64,000 bases of DNA from Sediminicola sp. (GCA_024643325.1 JAHEND010000003.1:62001-126000); one strand, 5' to 3'; positions 43,416-53,198 are shown, counted from the first letter of the stretch. Program-made: numbers and translations. Notes: a model not told the origin generated them from the sequence alone.

Positions 43416-44276
43416 CTAATTAAATAATTCATCAAAAGTAAATGCCTGATCTAATCGAATGCCTTTTTCGGTCTGTTTAACGGTAATGACCTCATGGTGT
43501 GCGTCGTGCTCCAAAAACAAATAATATCCCTGGCTTGCTGCCAGATTTAAGAAATAGGCTTTTTCTTCTAAGGTCAATAGCGGTCTGGTGTCATAGCCCA
43601 TGACATAAGGTAGGGGAATATGGCCTGTTGTGGGCAATAAATCTCCCATAAAGACCAATGTTTTTCCCTGGTATTGTATCATTGGAAGCATTTGCTTTTC
43701 CGTGTGACCGTCTGCATAAAATACCTCAAAATTAAAATCAGAGGCGCGCTCCACCACCTGAGCATTGTCCCTTAGAAACCGCAGTTGCCCCGCTTCTTTT
43801 ATGGGCTGTAAATTTTCTCTTAAAAAAGAGGCTTTTTCCCTGGCGTTGGGTTCTGTAGCCCACTTCCAATGATTTTTATTGGTCCAAAAATGAGCGTTTT
43901 TAAAAGCCATTTCATAGCCAGAATGGTCTTTATTCCACTGCACTGCCCCCCCCACATGATCAAAATGAAGGTGGGATAAAAAGACGTCTGTTACCTCATC
44001 CATTGAAAAACCGGCCTTTTCAATGGAATCCTTTAAATTATGAGACCCCCAAGGACTGTAATATCCAAAGAACTTATCGGACTGTTTGTGGCCCATTCCA
44101 GTGTCTATAAGCGTGAGCTTGTTGCTTTCTTCTATGAGTAAGCAACGGGCAGCAATATCGATGAGGTTATTGGCGTCTGCTGGATTGGTGCGTTGCCAAA
44201 TGGTTTTAGGTACTACGCCAAACATACCGCCACCGTCTAATTTAAAATTACCTGCTTCTATTGGATGTAAAACCAT
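43416..44276 (-). CDS. MBL fold metallo-hydrolase
   Basis: A 286-residue metallo-beta-lactamase-fold hydrolase. The metal motif HLHFDHVGGAVQ (HxHxDH) is at about 115-126, with further ligands in YADGHTEKQ, MGDLLPT and a late EHDAHH. There is no signal peptide, so it is cytoplasmic. Family members include quorum-quenching lactonases, but the substrate cannot be told. A G8 run lies within the coding region (C8 at 43946-43953), at the HVGG codons. Confidence 0.9.
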   Translation of the reverse strand: MVLHPIEAGNFKLDGGGMFGVVPKTIWQRTNPADANNLIDIAARCLLIEESNKLTLIDTGMGHKQSDKFFGYYSPWGSHNLKDSIEKAGFSMDEVTDVFLSHLHFDHVGGAVQWNKDHSGYEMAFKNAHFWTNKNHWKWATEPNAREKASFLRENLQPIKEAGQLRFLRDNAQVVERASDFNFEVFYADGHTEKQMLPMIQYQGKTLVFMGDLLPTTGHIPLPYVMGYDTRPLLTLEEKAYFLNLAASQGYYLFLEHDAHHEVITVKQTEKGIRLDQAFTFDELFN

Positions 44277-44431
44277 CGTTGCTATTTTTCTATCTTTGAG
44301 AGATAAATTTAATCAAAACCAAGCCTTTAAAAAGCCAAAAAAAGCTTAAATTCAAGTTTTGGCGGCGGACACTACCCTTTGGTCGTATCCGTATTGTTAT
44401 TAAAAACTTATACGAATAAAGAGTTTTCCCT

Positions 44432-46255
44432 ATGATTGAACTTGCTGGTATAATTATTTTAGGTATAGTAGCCCAGTGGATGGCATGGCGATTAAAATTA
44501 CCTGCTATCTTGCCGCTTATTTTAATAGGTTTATTGGTAGGGCCTATCGCTACCTTTTATACTGCAGACGGCGCCAAACTTATTGAGCCTATATGGAACG
44601 GCACCAAAGGTTTGTTTCCTGGAGACGGCTTGTATTATTTTGTTTCCCTAGCCATTAGTATTATTCTTTTTGAAGGAGGTCTTACCCTAAAAAGATCCGA
44701 AATTGCCACAACAGGACCGGTGATTTCTAAACTCATTACCTTGGGTTCTACTGTGACCTTTTTTGGCGCAGGAATTGCGTCTCATTTAATCTTTGGCCTG
44801 AGTTGGCCTATGGCATTCTTATTTTCTGCTTTGATTATAGTCACTGGACCTACAGTGATTACACCTATATTGAGAAACATCCCTCTAAAAAAGGAGGTTT
44901 CTGCTATTTTAAAATGGGAAGGCATACTCATAGATCCAATAGGTGCTTTGGTAGCTGTATTGGTGTATGAATTCATCAGTGTAGAAGGCGGACAAGCTTT
45001 TACTCAAACGGCATTAATTGCCTTTGGGAAAATATTACTTTTTGGATTTAGTTTTGGATTTACTTTTGCCCACGCCTTAGTGTTTGTCATTAAAAAACGC
45101 TTTATCCCGCATTACTTACTGAACGTTGCCTCTTTGTCTATGGTGTTATTGGTCTTTGTTACCTCTGACTTATTTGCCCATGAATCGGGTCTTTTGGCTG
45201 TGGTTGTGATGGGAATGGTTATGGGAAATATAAACCTACCCAACCTCAAGGAGCTGTTGTATTTCAAAGAGTCTTTAAGCGTACTACTCATCTCTATTCT
45301 CTTTATATTACTGGCTGCAAACATTAATATAGACCAATTATTGTTGCTTTACGATTGGCGCACCGCTATGTTGTTTGCCGCAATTATTTTAGTGATACGT
45401 CCTTTAGGGGTCTTTTTGAGCAGTTCGGGATCTGGTTTACAATTTAAAGAGAAATTGTTTATTGGTTGGGTGGGCCCTAGAGGTATTGTCGCAGCCGGTA
45501 TTGCCTCTTTGTTTGGATCTAAATTAGTTGCTAGAGGAGAAGTTGGGGCAGAGTATATTACCCCTTTGGTCTTTATGATTGTATTGGGAACAGTTTTGTT
45601 AAATGCCACTACCGCTAGAATTGTAGCCAAATGGCTGGGCGTGTTTTTAAAGAAATCAGAGGGAATCTTAATGGTTGGCGCTGCGCCAGCATCTAGATTA
45701 ATTGCCCAGTACCTTCAGGACAATGACCGTCATGTGGTGCTTATAGACAGTAACGAGAATAACATTAGTGCTGCCAAAGAAAAAGGCATAGATGCCCTTA
45801 CAGCTAATATATATTCGGACAATCTAGCAGACAATTTAGAACTCAATGACGTAGGCTATTTAATGGCCCTTACAGGAAATGCAGAGATCAATGATTTTGC
45901 CTTAAATAGATTTACTGAACAGTTTGGTGAGAACGGTGCATTTAGACTCATTCACGCTAATGAAAAGGGAAATAAAGCCCTACAAAACAAACAGCATTTA
46001 TTCTCTAGCACCCATGATTATATCGCTTTAGAAGAAACTGCTCGTTTGTTTCCACAGGTGTTGGAACTCACTTTTAAAGACCAATCTCATTACGAGAATG
46101 TCATGCAGCAAGCGGCAAAAGCCCCTAACAGCATTCCGTTGTTTTTAAAAGACAAAGAGGGAGATTTAAAAATTATCCCTTCTTATGAGACACAATCCAA
46201 TGAATCTAAAGAAGGCATGCGCCTGGTGTATTTAGGAAAACCCTTAGTCGTTTAA
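44432..46255 (+). CDS. Cation:proton antiporter with RCK/TrkA-N-type domain
   Basis: A 607-residue transporter. The first ~390 residues form about twelve membrane helices of the CPA (NhaP/KefB) family, with [25 protein letters not shown] and [17 protein letters not shown] as family blocks. The C-terminal cytosolic part (from [17 protein letters not shown]) is a Rossmann TrkA-N/RCK-like domain. It exchanges Na+ or K+ for protons. Its end overlaps the end of the convergent lepA gene by 12 bases. Confidence 0.92.
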   Translation: MIELAGIIILGIVAQWMAWRLKLPAILPLILIGLLVGPIATFYTADGAKLIEPIWNGTKGLFPGDGLYYFVSLAISIILFEGGLTLKRSEIATTGPVISKLITLGSTVTFFGAGIASHLIFGLSWPMAFLFSALIIVTGPTVITPILRNIPLKKEVSAILKWEGILIDPIGALVAVLVYEFISVEGGQAFTQTALIAFGKILLFGFSFGFTFAHALVFVIKKRFIPHYLLNVASLSMVLLVFVTSDLFAHESGLLAVVVMGMVMGNINLPNLKELLYFKESLSVLLISILFILLAANINIDQLLLLYDWRTAMLFAAIILVIRPLGVFLSSSGSGLQFKEKLFIGWVGPRGIVAAGIASLFGSKLVARGEVGAEYITPLVFMIVLGTVLLNATTARIVAKWLGVFLKKSEGILMVGAAPASRLIAQYLQDNDRHVVLIDSNENNISAAKEKGIDALTANIYSDNLADNLELNDVGYLMALTGNAEINDFALNRFTEQFGENGAFRLIHANEKGNKALQNKQHLFSSTHDYIALEETARLFPQVLELTFKDQSHYENVMQQAAKAPNSIPLFLKDKEGDLKIIPSYETQSNESKEGMRLVYLGKPLVV

Positions 46256-48040
46256 TTTAAGAACCGCCATAAATGCTTCTTGTGGAATTTCTACGTTCCC
46301 TACTTGACGCATACGTTTCTTCCCTTTCTTTTGCTTTTCAAGGAGCTTTCTCTTTCGAGAAATATCTCCTCCATAACATTTAGCGGTAACATCTTTCCTG
46401 AGCGCCTTAATGGTTTCTCTGGAGATTATTTTAGCGCCAATCGCTGCTTGGATAGGAATGTCGAACTGTTGTCGCGGTATAAGGGCCCTGAGTTTTTCGC
46501 ACATTTTCTTTCCAATAATTGGAGCAGTGTCTGCGTGAATAAGCGCAGAAAGCGCGTCTACTGGCTGAGCATTCAACAAAATATCTACACGAACCAGCTT
46601 TGAAACCTTCATCCCAATTGGGGCATAGTCAAAAGAAGCATATCCCTTGGAAACTGTTTTTAAGCGGTCATAAAAATCAAATACAATCTCCGCCAAAGGC
46701 ATGTCAAAAGTCAATTCTACCCTATCTGTGGTGAGGTATGTTTGGTTGGTAATAATCCCTCTTTTGTCAATACAAAGAGACATTACATTTCCAACATAAT
46801 CAGACTTTGTAATGATTGTTGCCTTAATATAAGGTTCCTCTACACGATCTAAAGTAGAGGGGTCAGGAAGGTCAGAAGGATTGTTTACAATAATAGGTGT
46901 TTCAGGATTTTTTCTAGTAAATGCGTGGTAACTCACGTTTGGAACTGTAGTAATTACAGTCATTTCAAATTCACGCTCCAAGCGTTCTTGAATAATTTCC
47001 ATGTGGAGCATTCCTAAAAAACCACACCTAAATCCAAAGCCTAAAGCCGCAGAACTCTCTGGAACAAAAACCAGCGAAGCGTCGTTGAGTTGTAGTTTCT
47101 CCATAGAGGATCTAAGCTCTTCGTAATCTTCAGTATCTACAGGATAAATTCCAGCAAATACCATGGGTTTTACGTCTTCAAACCCCCCAATAGGTTTTTG
47201 AGTAGGGTTCACCGCGTCTGTGATGGTGTCTCCCACCTTTACTTCTTTGGCTTCTTTTATTCCTGTGATTAAATAACCAACATCTCCAGCTTTAACCGAC
47301 TGTTTTACTTGTTGTGTGAGTTTTAAAGTGCCTACCTCATCTGCAAAATAATGTTTGCCAGTGGCGACGAATTTTATTTTTTGTCCTTTTTTAATTTCAC
47401 CATTAATCACCCTGAAATACGTTTCTACCCCTCTAAATGGGTTGTAAACAGAATCAAATATTAAGGCCTGCAACGGTTCATCTACATTTCCAACAGGCGC
47501 TGGAACACGGTCAATAATTGCATCTAAGATCGCTTCTATACCCAAACCCGTTTTGGCCGATGCCGGGATGACTTCCTCTGCCTTACAGCCCAATAAATCT
47601 ACAATGTCGTCCGTAACCTCTTCAGGATTGGCAGAAGGTAAATCTACCTTGTTCAATACCGGAATAATTTCCAGATCGTTTTCTAGGGCCAGGTAAAGGT
47701 TAGAAATGGTTTGTGCTTGAATACTCTGCGCTGCGTCTACAATTAAAAGCGCACCTTCACAGGCAGCAATAGATCTAGACACCTCGTATGAAAAATCTAC
47801 ATGGCCAGGAGTGTCTATTAAATTTAAGATATAGGTTTCTCCATCTCTAGTGTATTCCATTTGAATGGCGTGACTCTTAATGGTAATACCTCGCTCTCTT
47901 TCGAGATCCATACTGTCTAGCAGTTGGTTTTGTTTTTCTCTTTCTGTCACCGTTCCTGTAAAATCTAACAAACGGTCTGCCAAGGTACTTTTACCGTGGT
48001 CAATGTGAGCGATAATACAGAAGTTTCGAATATTTTTCAT
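46244..48040 (-). CDS. lepA: Elongation factor 4 (LepA)
   Basis: A ribosome-dependent GTPase. [21 protein letters not shown] (G1, from residue 3), the switch block [18 protein letters not shown] (G3) and NKVDLPSA (G4) are all intact, and the C-terminal domain with [19 protein letters not shown] is LepA-specific. From the ATG at 48040 it is 598 residues; the open frame goes 16 codons further but the conserved start is here. A TATATTTG element lies at 48063-48070. The tail overlaps the antiporter gene. Confidence 0.96.
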   Translation of the reverse strand: MKNIRNFCIIAHIDHGKSTLADRLLDFTGTVTEREKQNQLLDSMDLERERGITIKSHAIQMEYTRDGETYILNLIDTPGHVDFSYEVSRSIAACEGALLIVDAAQSIQAQTISNLYLALENDLEIIPVLNKVDLPSANPEEVTDDIVDLLGCKAEEVIPASAKTGLGIEAILDAIIDRVPAPVGNVDEPLQALIFDSVYNPFRGVETYFRVINGEIKKGQKIKFVATGKHYFADEVGTLKLTQQVKQSVKAGDVGYLITGIKEAKEVKVGDTITDAVNPTQKPIGGFEDVKPMVFAGIYPVDTEDYEELRSSMEKLQLNDASLVFVPESSAALGFGFRCGFLGMLHMEIIQERLEREFEMTVITTVPNVSYHAFTRKNPETPIIVNNPSDLPDPSTLDRVEEPYIKATIITKSDYVGNVMSLCIDKRGIITNQTYLTTDRVELTFDMPLAEIVFDFYDRLKTVSKGYASFDYAPIGMKVSKLVRVDILLNAQPVDALSALIHADTAPIIGKKMCEKLRALIPRQQFDIPIQAAIGAKIISRETIKALRKDVTAKCYGGDISRKRKLLEKQKKGKKRMRQVGNVEIPQEAFMAVLKLND

Positions 48041-48062
48041 GCGTATAGGGCCTATAAAGCTG

Positions 48063-48070
48063 CAAATATA
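48063..48070 (-). promoter_or_regulatory. -7 box TATATTTG before lepA
   Basis: A minus-strand TAnnTTTG match 22 bases before the lepA ATG. A TTTG at 48086-48089 lies 15 bases upstream, a little short for a -33 element. Confidence 0.5.
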
Positions 48071-48146
48071 GGCTAAAAATGCGTCCAAACCATTGCCTTA
48101 CAGCGTCACTTGCGTATCTTTACCCCATAATTTTAATCTGTGCACT

Positions 48147-49139
48147 ATGCCACGCATTGGAGACATTGAACTTCCAGACTTCCCACTGTTACTCGCTCCT
48201 ATGGAAGATGTGAGCGACCCACCTTTTCGCGCTTTGTGCAAAGAGCAGGGGGCAGACGTGGTATATACCGAATTTATTTCTTCAGAAGGGCTCATTAGAG
48301 ACGCAGCTAAAAGCACCATGAAGTTGGATATTTACGAAAAAGAACGCCCTGTGGGTATTCAAATATTTGGCGCAGAAATGGATTCCATGCTTCAGGCCAT
48401 AGAAATTGTAGAAGCCTCAAAACCAGATATTATAGACATTAATTTTGGTTGCCCCGTGAAGAAAGTAGTCTGCAAAAATGCAGGCGCTGGAATATTAAGA
48501 GACATTCCCCTAATGGTGAAACTCACAGAAGCGATGGTGAAACACACCCATCTTCCGGTGACGGTAAAAACTAGATTGGGATGGGATTCAGACAGCATTA
48601 AAATTGTAGAGGTGGCGGAGCGCTTGCAAGACGTTGGGATTGCGGCCATTTCTATACATGGAAGAACCAGGGTTCAAATGTATAAAGGCCAAGCAGATTG
48701 GGGACCTATTGCTGAAGTTAAAAACAACCCAAGAATGCATATTCCAGTCTTTGGAAACGGAGACGTAGACACGCCAGAAATGGCCGTTAAAATGCGTGAC
48801 GAATACGGTTTAGACGGCGCAATGATTGGCAGGGCTAGTATTGGATATCCTTGGTTTTTTAACGAGGTAAAACACTTTTTTAAGACGGGCACACACAAGG
48901 CACCACCAACTTTAGAGGAGCGAGTAGAAGCCGCTAGAAGACACCTTCAGATGTCGATTGATTGGAAGGGAGAAAAGCTAGGTGTTTTTGAAACTAGAAG
49001 GCATTATACCAACTATTTCAAGGGCATTCCAAACTTCAAAGAATACCGAATGAAGATGGTTACCTCAGATGAGTCTAAAGATGTTTTTGATGCTTTTGAT
49101 GAGGTGCTAGAGGTATTTTCGCACCACGAGTTTGTTTAA
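48147..49139 (+). CDS. dusB: tRNA-dihydrouridine synthase
   Basis: A flavin enzyme of 330 residues that reduces uridines in tRNA D-loops. PLLLAPMEDVSDPPFRALC, INFGCPVKKVVCKNAGAGIL (catalytic Cys), VKTRLGWDSDS and ISIHGRTRVQMYKGQADW are Dus blocks; the ATG at 48147 gives the usual start MPRIGDIELPDFP. The open frame extends 18 codons further upstream without conserved sequence. It is transcribed away from lepA. Subfamily assignment to DusB is by general similarity. Confidence 0.93.
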   Translation: MPRIGDIELPDFPLLLAPMEDVSDPPFRALCKEQGADVVYTEFISSEGLIRDAAKSTMKLDIYEKERPVGIQIFGAEMDSMLQAIEIVEASKPDIIDINFGCPVKKVVCKNAGAGILRDIPLMVKLTEAMVKHTHLPVTVKTRLGWDSDSIKIVEVAERLQDVGIAAISIHGRTRVQMYKGQADWGPIAEVKNNPRMHIPVFGNGDVDTPEMAVKMRDEYGLDGAMIGRASIGYPWFFNEVKHFFKTGTHKAPPTLEERVEAARRHLQMSIDWKGEKLGVFETRRHYTNYFKGIPNFKEYRMKMVTSDESKDVFDAFDEVLEVFSHHEFV

Positions 49140-49160
49140 AAAAAGCATTTGCCATAGGCC

Positions 49161-50369
49161 TTAAGCCGTTTTAATTAGTTTTTCATTCACCCTGAGGCTT
49201 GCCACCCAAGAGGCCAGTACCCCTAAAACACTTATGGTACCCAGAACTACGCCTACATTGAACCACTCAAAAGAAACTGGGTAGGCCAAACTGGCCGATA
49301 TTCTCAACCATCCAAACATCATTTGTGAGCCAATTAAAAGGCTGGCTACTCCAATTCCTATCAGCCCGCCCAACAAAGAGACCACTATGCCTTGAAGGAA
49401 ATAAATTCGTCTGATTTCTCGAATGCTCAATCCCATATGGAACAAGGTTTTGCTATTGCCTTTTTTGTCTAATATCATCATAATTAAGGCACCTACTAAG
49501 TTAAACAAGGCTACGATGAGCACCAGTGTAAAGATGAGGTAGGTGGCTATATTTTCTGTGTTGAGCATTTTGTACAAGCCGCTATTGAGTTGTGCCCTGT
49601 TTTTAACCACCACCTTTTCTAAAAGTATTTGGGACAATTGTAGGGAGATTAAATCTTCGTTCGCTCCTGCGGTGAGCTTTAAGTTTAGGGCACTTATTTC
49701 GCGGGGGTTTTTTTCTAAGAGTTGCTGGGCAAAATCTAAACTAGTGAAGAGGTATTTTTCGTCAATTTCTGCCTCTATAGCATACACTCCGCTAATGGTT
49801 GTATTGGCTTCTGTGTAGGGCTTGCTTCCAAATCCCATTCCGCCACTTTTCTTTTTTAACGGCCTTGGAATAAGAATTTTTAATGGACTGTAATAGTCTT
49901 GAATGCTGAGGCTTAATGTATTGGCTAAGCCTATTCCCACCACACTTTCTCCTAACAGGTTCCAGTTGCCGGCATAAATAACACTGTCTACCGCTATCAC
50001 TTTTCGGTAGTTTTCGTCTACGCCCTTGAGATAGGCAATTTGACTCTTTTCTCTATGGCTTAGGTACACTTTTTCTTCTATTTCTTTGGCGTAAAAAGCC
50101 ACTCCTTTAAGTGATTCTATGGCGTTTTCTTGCTCAGAGGTCAGTTCAAAATACTTCCCACTCTTAGGAAGCACTTTGAGCGCTGGATCAAAACTATTGC
50201 TGAATGACAGGCTGAATTCTTTAAGCCCTGAAAATCCAGAAAGTACAATAAATAATGCAGCAGCACCTATAACCACTACAAAGAAGGTCATGTAATTAAT
50301 GAGGTTCACCGCGTTCTGTGAACTTTTGGCGAGAAGGTATCTTTTGGCTATGTAAAAAGGGACATACAC
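49161..50369 (-). CDS. LolC/LolE-like ABC transporter permease
   Basis: A 402-residue FtsX-type permease. An N-terminal helix (INYMTFFVVVIGAAALFIVLSGF) is followed by a large periplasmic MacB_PCD domain (about 55-265), then three C-terminal helices (TYLIFTLVLIVALFNLVGALI, IVVSLLGGLIGIGVASLLIG, VGVVLGTISVLGVLASWV). The start YVPFYIAKRYLLAKSSQNAVNLI is typical of the lipoprotein-releasing LolC/E group. No LolD ATPase is adjacent. It follows rbfA by one base. Confidence 0.9.
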   Translation of the reverse strand: MYVPFYIAKRYLLAKSSQNAVNLINYMTFFVVVIGAAALFIVLSGFSGLKEFSLSFSNSFDPALKVLPKSGKYFELTSEQENAIESLKGVAFYAKEIEEKVYLSHREKSQIAYLKGVDENYRKVIAVDSVIYAGNWNLLGESVVGIGLANTLSLSIQDYYSPLKILIPRPLKKKSGGMGFGSKPYTEANTTISGVYAIEAEIDEKYLFTSLDFAQQLLEKNPREISALNLKLTAGANEDLISLQLSQILLEKVVVKNRAQLNSGLYKMLNTENIATYLIFTLVLIVALFNLVGALIMMILDKKGNSKTLFHMGLSIREIRRIYFLQGIVVSLLGGLIGIGVASLLIGSQMMFGWLRISASLAYPVSFEWFNVGVVLGTISVLGVLASWVASLRVNEKLIKTA

Positions 50370-50370
50370 C

Positions 50371-50766
50371 CTATGCCTTTTTTCTTTTTTCTAGTAAATC
50401 TGGGTCTTTAATAGGATTATTTTCTCCTTTTAAAGAACGGTCAATGCCGTCTAAATAGGCTAAGGTGTCGTCTATAAAAAACAACAACTGAGGCATTCTT
50501 CTCAGTTGGTTTCTGGTTCGCTTTGCCAATTCATGTTTAATTAAGGGCTGGTTGGACTGTATGCCCTCTAATATTTCTTTAGCGCGGTCTTCTGGAAAAA
50601 TACTCAAATACACTTTTGCAATGGAAAGGTCTGTAGTGACGCTTACCTTACTTACAGAAATTAACAATCCCTTTAGGCCACCATCTGTTGCGGCGCGTTG
50701 CAATACGTCTGCCATATCTTTCTGAATGACTCCTGCTATTTTTTTCTGACGTTGTGTTTCTTCCAT
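50371..50766 (-). CDS. rbfA: 30S ribosome-binding factor A
   Basis: A 131-residue KH-fold protein involved in 16S rRNA maturation and late 30S assembly. The start TQRQKKIAGVIQKDMADVLQ, the core LLISVSKVSVTTDLSIAKVYLSIFPED and LRRMPQLLFFIDDTL are the RbfA signatures. The length is standard. A TATTTTTG -7 box lies four bases before the ATG, predicting a leaderless mRNA. The permease gene follows after one base. Confidence 0.95.
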   Translation of the reverse strand: MEETQRQKKIAGVIQKDMADVLQRAATDGGLKGLLISVSKVSVTTDLSIAKVYLSIFPEDRAKEILEGIQSNQPLIKHELAKRTRNQLRRMPQLLFFIDDTLAYLDGIDRSLKGENNPIKDPDLLEKRKKA

Positions 50767-50770
50767 GCCA

Positions 50771-50778
50771 CAAAAATA
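50771..50778 (-). promoter_or_regulatory. -7 box TATTTTTG before rbfA
   Basis: A minus-strand TAnnTTTG match four bases before the rbfA ATG, so transcription would start at the codon. No clean -33 motif was seen. Confidence 0.5.
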
Positions 50779-50862
50779 CGCACAATATTGTGTACTTTAG
50801 TGGGATAAGCGCAAAACCAGCGTTTTTTATTCAAAATCTGTTTTTAACCTAAATAAAAATAA

Positions 50863-51282
50863 ATGAGCTCCTTAGTCCCTGGCGCAGAAAAAATAGATCA
50901 CATTGGTATTGCGGTCAAAGACTTAGATGTCGCAGAGAAAACCTATACCCAACTCTTGGGTGTGGCGCCTTACAAAAGGGAAACAGTGACTTCCCAACAG
51001 GTCATAACCTCTTTCTTCAAGGTGGGCGAAAGTAAAATTGAGCTCTTATTCCCTACCGCTCCAGAAAGTACCATTGCCAAATTTCTCCAAACCAAAGGAG
51101 AGGGCATGCACCATACGGCTTTCTTGGTAAAAAATATAGAAGCATCACTAGCCCAACTTAAAGCCCAAGGATTTAGACTCATTCACGAAACCCCCATTTT
51201 AGGCGCAGACCAAAAACGCATAGCCTTTGTACACCCCAAAGACACCGCAGGCGTTTTAATAGAACTTTGCGAGCAGTTATAA
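50863..51282 (+). CDS. mce: Methylmalonyl-CoA epimerase
   Basis: A VOC-family epimerase of 139 residues that interconverts (2R)- and (2S)-methylmalonyl-CoA. KIDHIGIAVKDLDVAEKTY, ESKIELLFPTAPES, KGEGMHHTAFLVKNI and FVHPKDTAGVLIELCEQ provide the metal ligands (His, Glu, His, Glu) and match the family well. It supports propionate or odd-chain metabolism with methylmalonyl-CoA mutase, which is not in this window. Confidence 0.94.
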   Translation: MSSLVPGAEKIDHIGIAVKDLDVAEKTYTQLLGVAPYKRETVTSQQVITSFFKVGESKIELLFPTAPESTIAKFLQTKGEGMHHTAFLVKNIEASLAQLKAQGFRLIHETPILGADQKRIAFVHPKDTAGVLIELCEQL

Positions 51283-51410
51283 CCGGGAATATCTGGCTGC
51301 TGTTTTAAGCTTGGGCCATGAATTGAACTAATTTAAGCGTTTTCTTGTGCTGCTTTAAAATAAGTAGTAATATTGCACCCTCCTTTCACTGAAAGGTTCG
51401 CAGTAATGCG

Positions 51411-51484
51411 GGTCCTATAGCTCAGTTGGTTAGAGCACCTGACTCATAATCAGGTGGTCCCTGGTTCGAGCCCAGGTGGGACCA
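51411..51484 (+). tRNA. tRNA with CAU anticodon (tRNA-Ile2 likely, tRNA-Met possible)
   Basis: A 74-nt cloverleaf: acceptor GGTCCTA/TGGGACC, D arm GCTC...GAGC, anticodon stem CCTGA/TCAGG with loop CTCATAA (anticodon CAT at 51445-51447), T arm CCTGG-TTCGAGC-CCAGG. Acceptor pairs C4-G69 and C5-G68 resemble tRNA-Ile2 (lysidine-modified by TilS) more than E. coli elongator tRNA-Met. There is no encoded CCA. tRNA-Met cannot be excluded. Confidence 0.9.
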
Positions 51485-51496
51485 CAACCAAGAATC

Positions 51497-51528
51497 AAAA
51501 GCCCTTCTTATTAAGAAGGGCTTTTTTT
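51497..51528 (+). terminator. Terminator after the CAU tRNA
   Basis: AAAAGCCCTTCTTA, TTAAGAAGGGC, then seven T: a strong intrinsic terminator 12 bases after the tRNA. Confidence 0.88.
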
Positions 51529-51581
51529 GTAAACTAGATTAATATACTTTTATGGAGTATAATATAATTTTAAAATATATT

Positions 51582-52421
51582 ATGATGTGTTTTACCACTA
51601 AATATTTTAAATTAAGTTTTTTACTGTGCCTTTTATCCACTGTGGTTGTCGCACAAGATCTCACGGTGCTTTCGTACAATATTCGTTACAATAGCCAGAG
51701 CGACGGAGAAGATCTTTGGGACAAACGTAAAGGGGAATTAGTGAACCAAATTAAGCAGCATTCACCTGATAGCTTTGGGGTTCAAGAAGCTACAGCGGTT
51801 CAAATGCAATACATTTTTGAGGCCCTGCCTGAATATGCATATGTAGGTGTAGGTAGAGATGACGGTGAAATGAAAGGAGAGTATAGCGCTGTTTTTTACT
51901 TAAAAGGAAAGTTTAAATTATTAGAAAGTAAGACCTTTTGGCTGTCTGAAACGCCTCAAGAGGTATCTGTTGGCTGGGATGCCGCTTTACCAAGAATTTG
52001 CACCTTTGCCCAGTTAAAAGAACGCACTACAGGGCGTGTTTTTTGGCATTTTAACACCCATTTTGACCATGTAGGTAAAGAGGCTCGTGCAAATTCTGCG
52101 CTTTTAATTATAGATAAAATCAAAAGCTTATTAAGTTCTGAAAGTGTATTTGTTTTGACGGGCGATTTTAACGCAGAACCCAATGAGCTCACTATAACCC
52201 ATTTAAAAAGCGCTTTTAAAGACCCTTTGGAGTACATTGAATTGTCTGGACCTGAAGGAACTTTTAATTCATTCAATTTACAAGCACCACTAGACCGCCG
52301 AATAGACTATATATTTTTTCAGGGGCTTACACCGTTAAAGTATACACATTTGGATGAAAAAAGGGCCAATGGCCGATGGATCTCAGACCATCTTCCAGTG
52401 AAACTTGAGTTGGAGTATTAG
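51582..52421 (+). CDS. Secreted endonuclease/exonuclease/phosphatase family protein
   Basis: About 279 residues from the Met at 51582; the open frame could start at 51552. A signal peptide (TKYFKLSFLLCLLSTVVVAQ) is followed by the EEP (DNase I-like) domain: LTVLSYNIRYN, FGVQEATAVQMQYI, FWHFNTHFDHVGKEARANSA, VLTGDFNAEPNELT and WISDHLPVKLELEY include the catalytic Glu, Asp and His. It acts in the periplasm or outside the cell; the substrate could be nucleic acids or phospholipids. No operon partner is clear. Confidence 0.9.
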   Translation: MMCFTTKYFKLSFLLCLLSTVVVAQDLTVLSYNIRYNSQSDGEDLWDKRKGELVNQIKQHSPDSFGVQEATAVQMQYIFEALPEYAYVGVGRDDGEMKGEYSAVFYLKGKFKLLESKTFWLSETPQEVSVGWDAALPRICTFAQLKERTTGRVFWHFNTHFDHVGKEARANSALLIIDKIKSLLSSESVFVLTGDFNAEPNELTITHLKSAFKDPLEYIELSGPEGTFNSFNLQAPLDRRIDYIFFQGLTPLKYTHLDEKRANGRWISDHLPVKLELEY

Positions 52422-52469
52422 CAGTTTTGTTGAGTTGTTTTCTGAGAGCTTTTATTATTTTTATACGCT

Positions 52470-52652
52470 ATGTTAGAACACTATTTTGATTGTCCCCATT
52501 GTTGGGAGTCCCAGCTTAAAATGATAGACCCTTCTGTAGGGTTCCAGGAATTTATTGAAGACTGTGAAGTCTGTTGTAATCCCATTCAGTTTCAAATAGG
52601 AGCCTCCTATAATGAGGTGATTGAATTTTCAGCAGAACCTATTGGGCAATAG
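52470..52652 (+). CDS. CPXCG motif-containing cysteine-rich protein
   Basis: A 60-residue protein with a Cys pair C8-x2-C11 (FDCPHCWE) and a second cluster C32-x2-C35-C36 (EDCEVCC), giving a probable zinc ribbon. It matches the small CPXCG family. The function is unknown; Zn binding is expected. It lies 48 bases after the EEP gene on the same strand. Confidence 0.85.
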   Translation: MLEHYFDCPHCWESQLKMIDPSVGFQEFIEDCEVCCNPIQFQIGASYNEVIEFSAEPIGQ

Positions 52653-52677
52653 GAAATGCAGTCCTTTAAACAGAGTA

Positions 52678-53142
52678 TTATTTCATTTTTTCCAAATACA
52701 CCGCTTGTTTTACTTTGCCATCTTCTACTGCGACCAGTTGTTTGTCTAGGAGCATCCAGGAGCCGTCGTGCTGCACATTCACATGGTCGTTGTCTATATC
52801 TTCTATTTCCAGTTGTCCTTGATTGTTAATGAACCACTTAAGGGTTTCTGTTTCTGTGGTGTCTTCATCCTTGTTGTGAATTTTTAGCAAGACCTCGTTA
52901 TTTCGCTTAAAATTAAAACGAATGTCTACGTGATTCATGGCGGTGGTTACAATACCAGATACGGCACCTACCAAGGCTTTTTCTAAAAAGTTAAGATTAC
53001 TGTCTTTGTCTTGAATTTCTTTTTGAAGGTCTACATGTAGCTTCCATTCACCTAGTACGTCTCTGTCTTTTACTTTAGATTGTGCATTCAAAAACGAGCT
53101 GCTTAAAAGCGCTACCATACATAATAAAGCTATTTTTTTCAT
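52678..53142 (-). CDS. Secreted protein of unknown function (lipocalin-like)
   Basis: A 154-residue exported protein: signal peptide MKKIALLCMVALLSSSFLNA, then LGEWKLHVDLQKEIQDKDS and beta-rich segments such as HVDIRFNFKRNNEVLLKI and GSWMLLDKQLVAVEDG, a pattern seen in small Bacteroidota lipocalin-like domains. I recognise no family with certainty. The start ATG is directly preceded by nine C (minus strand), an unusual homopolymer at the ribosome-binding position. It converges on the CPXCG gene, 25 bases apart. Confidence 0.75.
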   Translation of the reverse strand: MKKIALLCMVALLSSSFLNAQSKVKDRDVLGEWKLHVDLQKEIQDKDSNLNFLEKALVGAVSGIVTTAMNHVDIRFNFKRNNEVLLKIHNKDEDTTETETLKWFINNQGQLEIEDIDNDHVNVQHDGSWMLLDKQLVAVEDGKVKQAVYLEKMK

Positions 53143-53151
53143 GGGGGGGGG
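53143..53151 (-). repeat. C9/G9 homopolymer at the ribosome-binding position
   Basis: Nine G on the plus strand (nine C on the minus strand) immediately before the start codon of the 52678-53142 gene. Length change by slippage would alter the 5' UTR only, not the frame. Confidence 0.8.
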
Positions 53152-53198
53152 TATTTTTAAGGGTTTATATAATGACGAATTTGGGGGTTAATTGTTAC

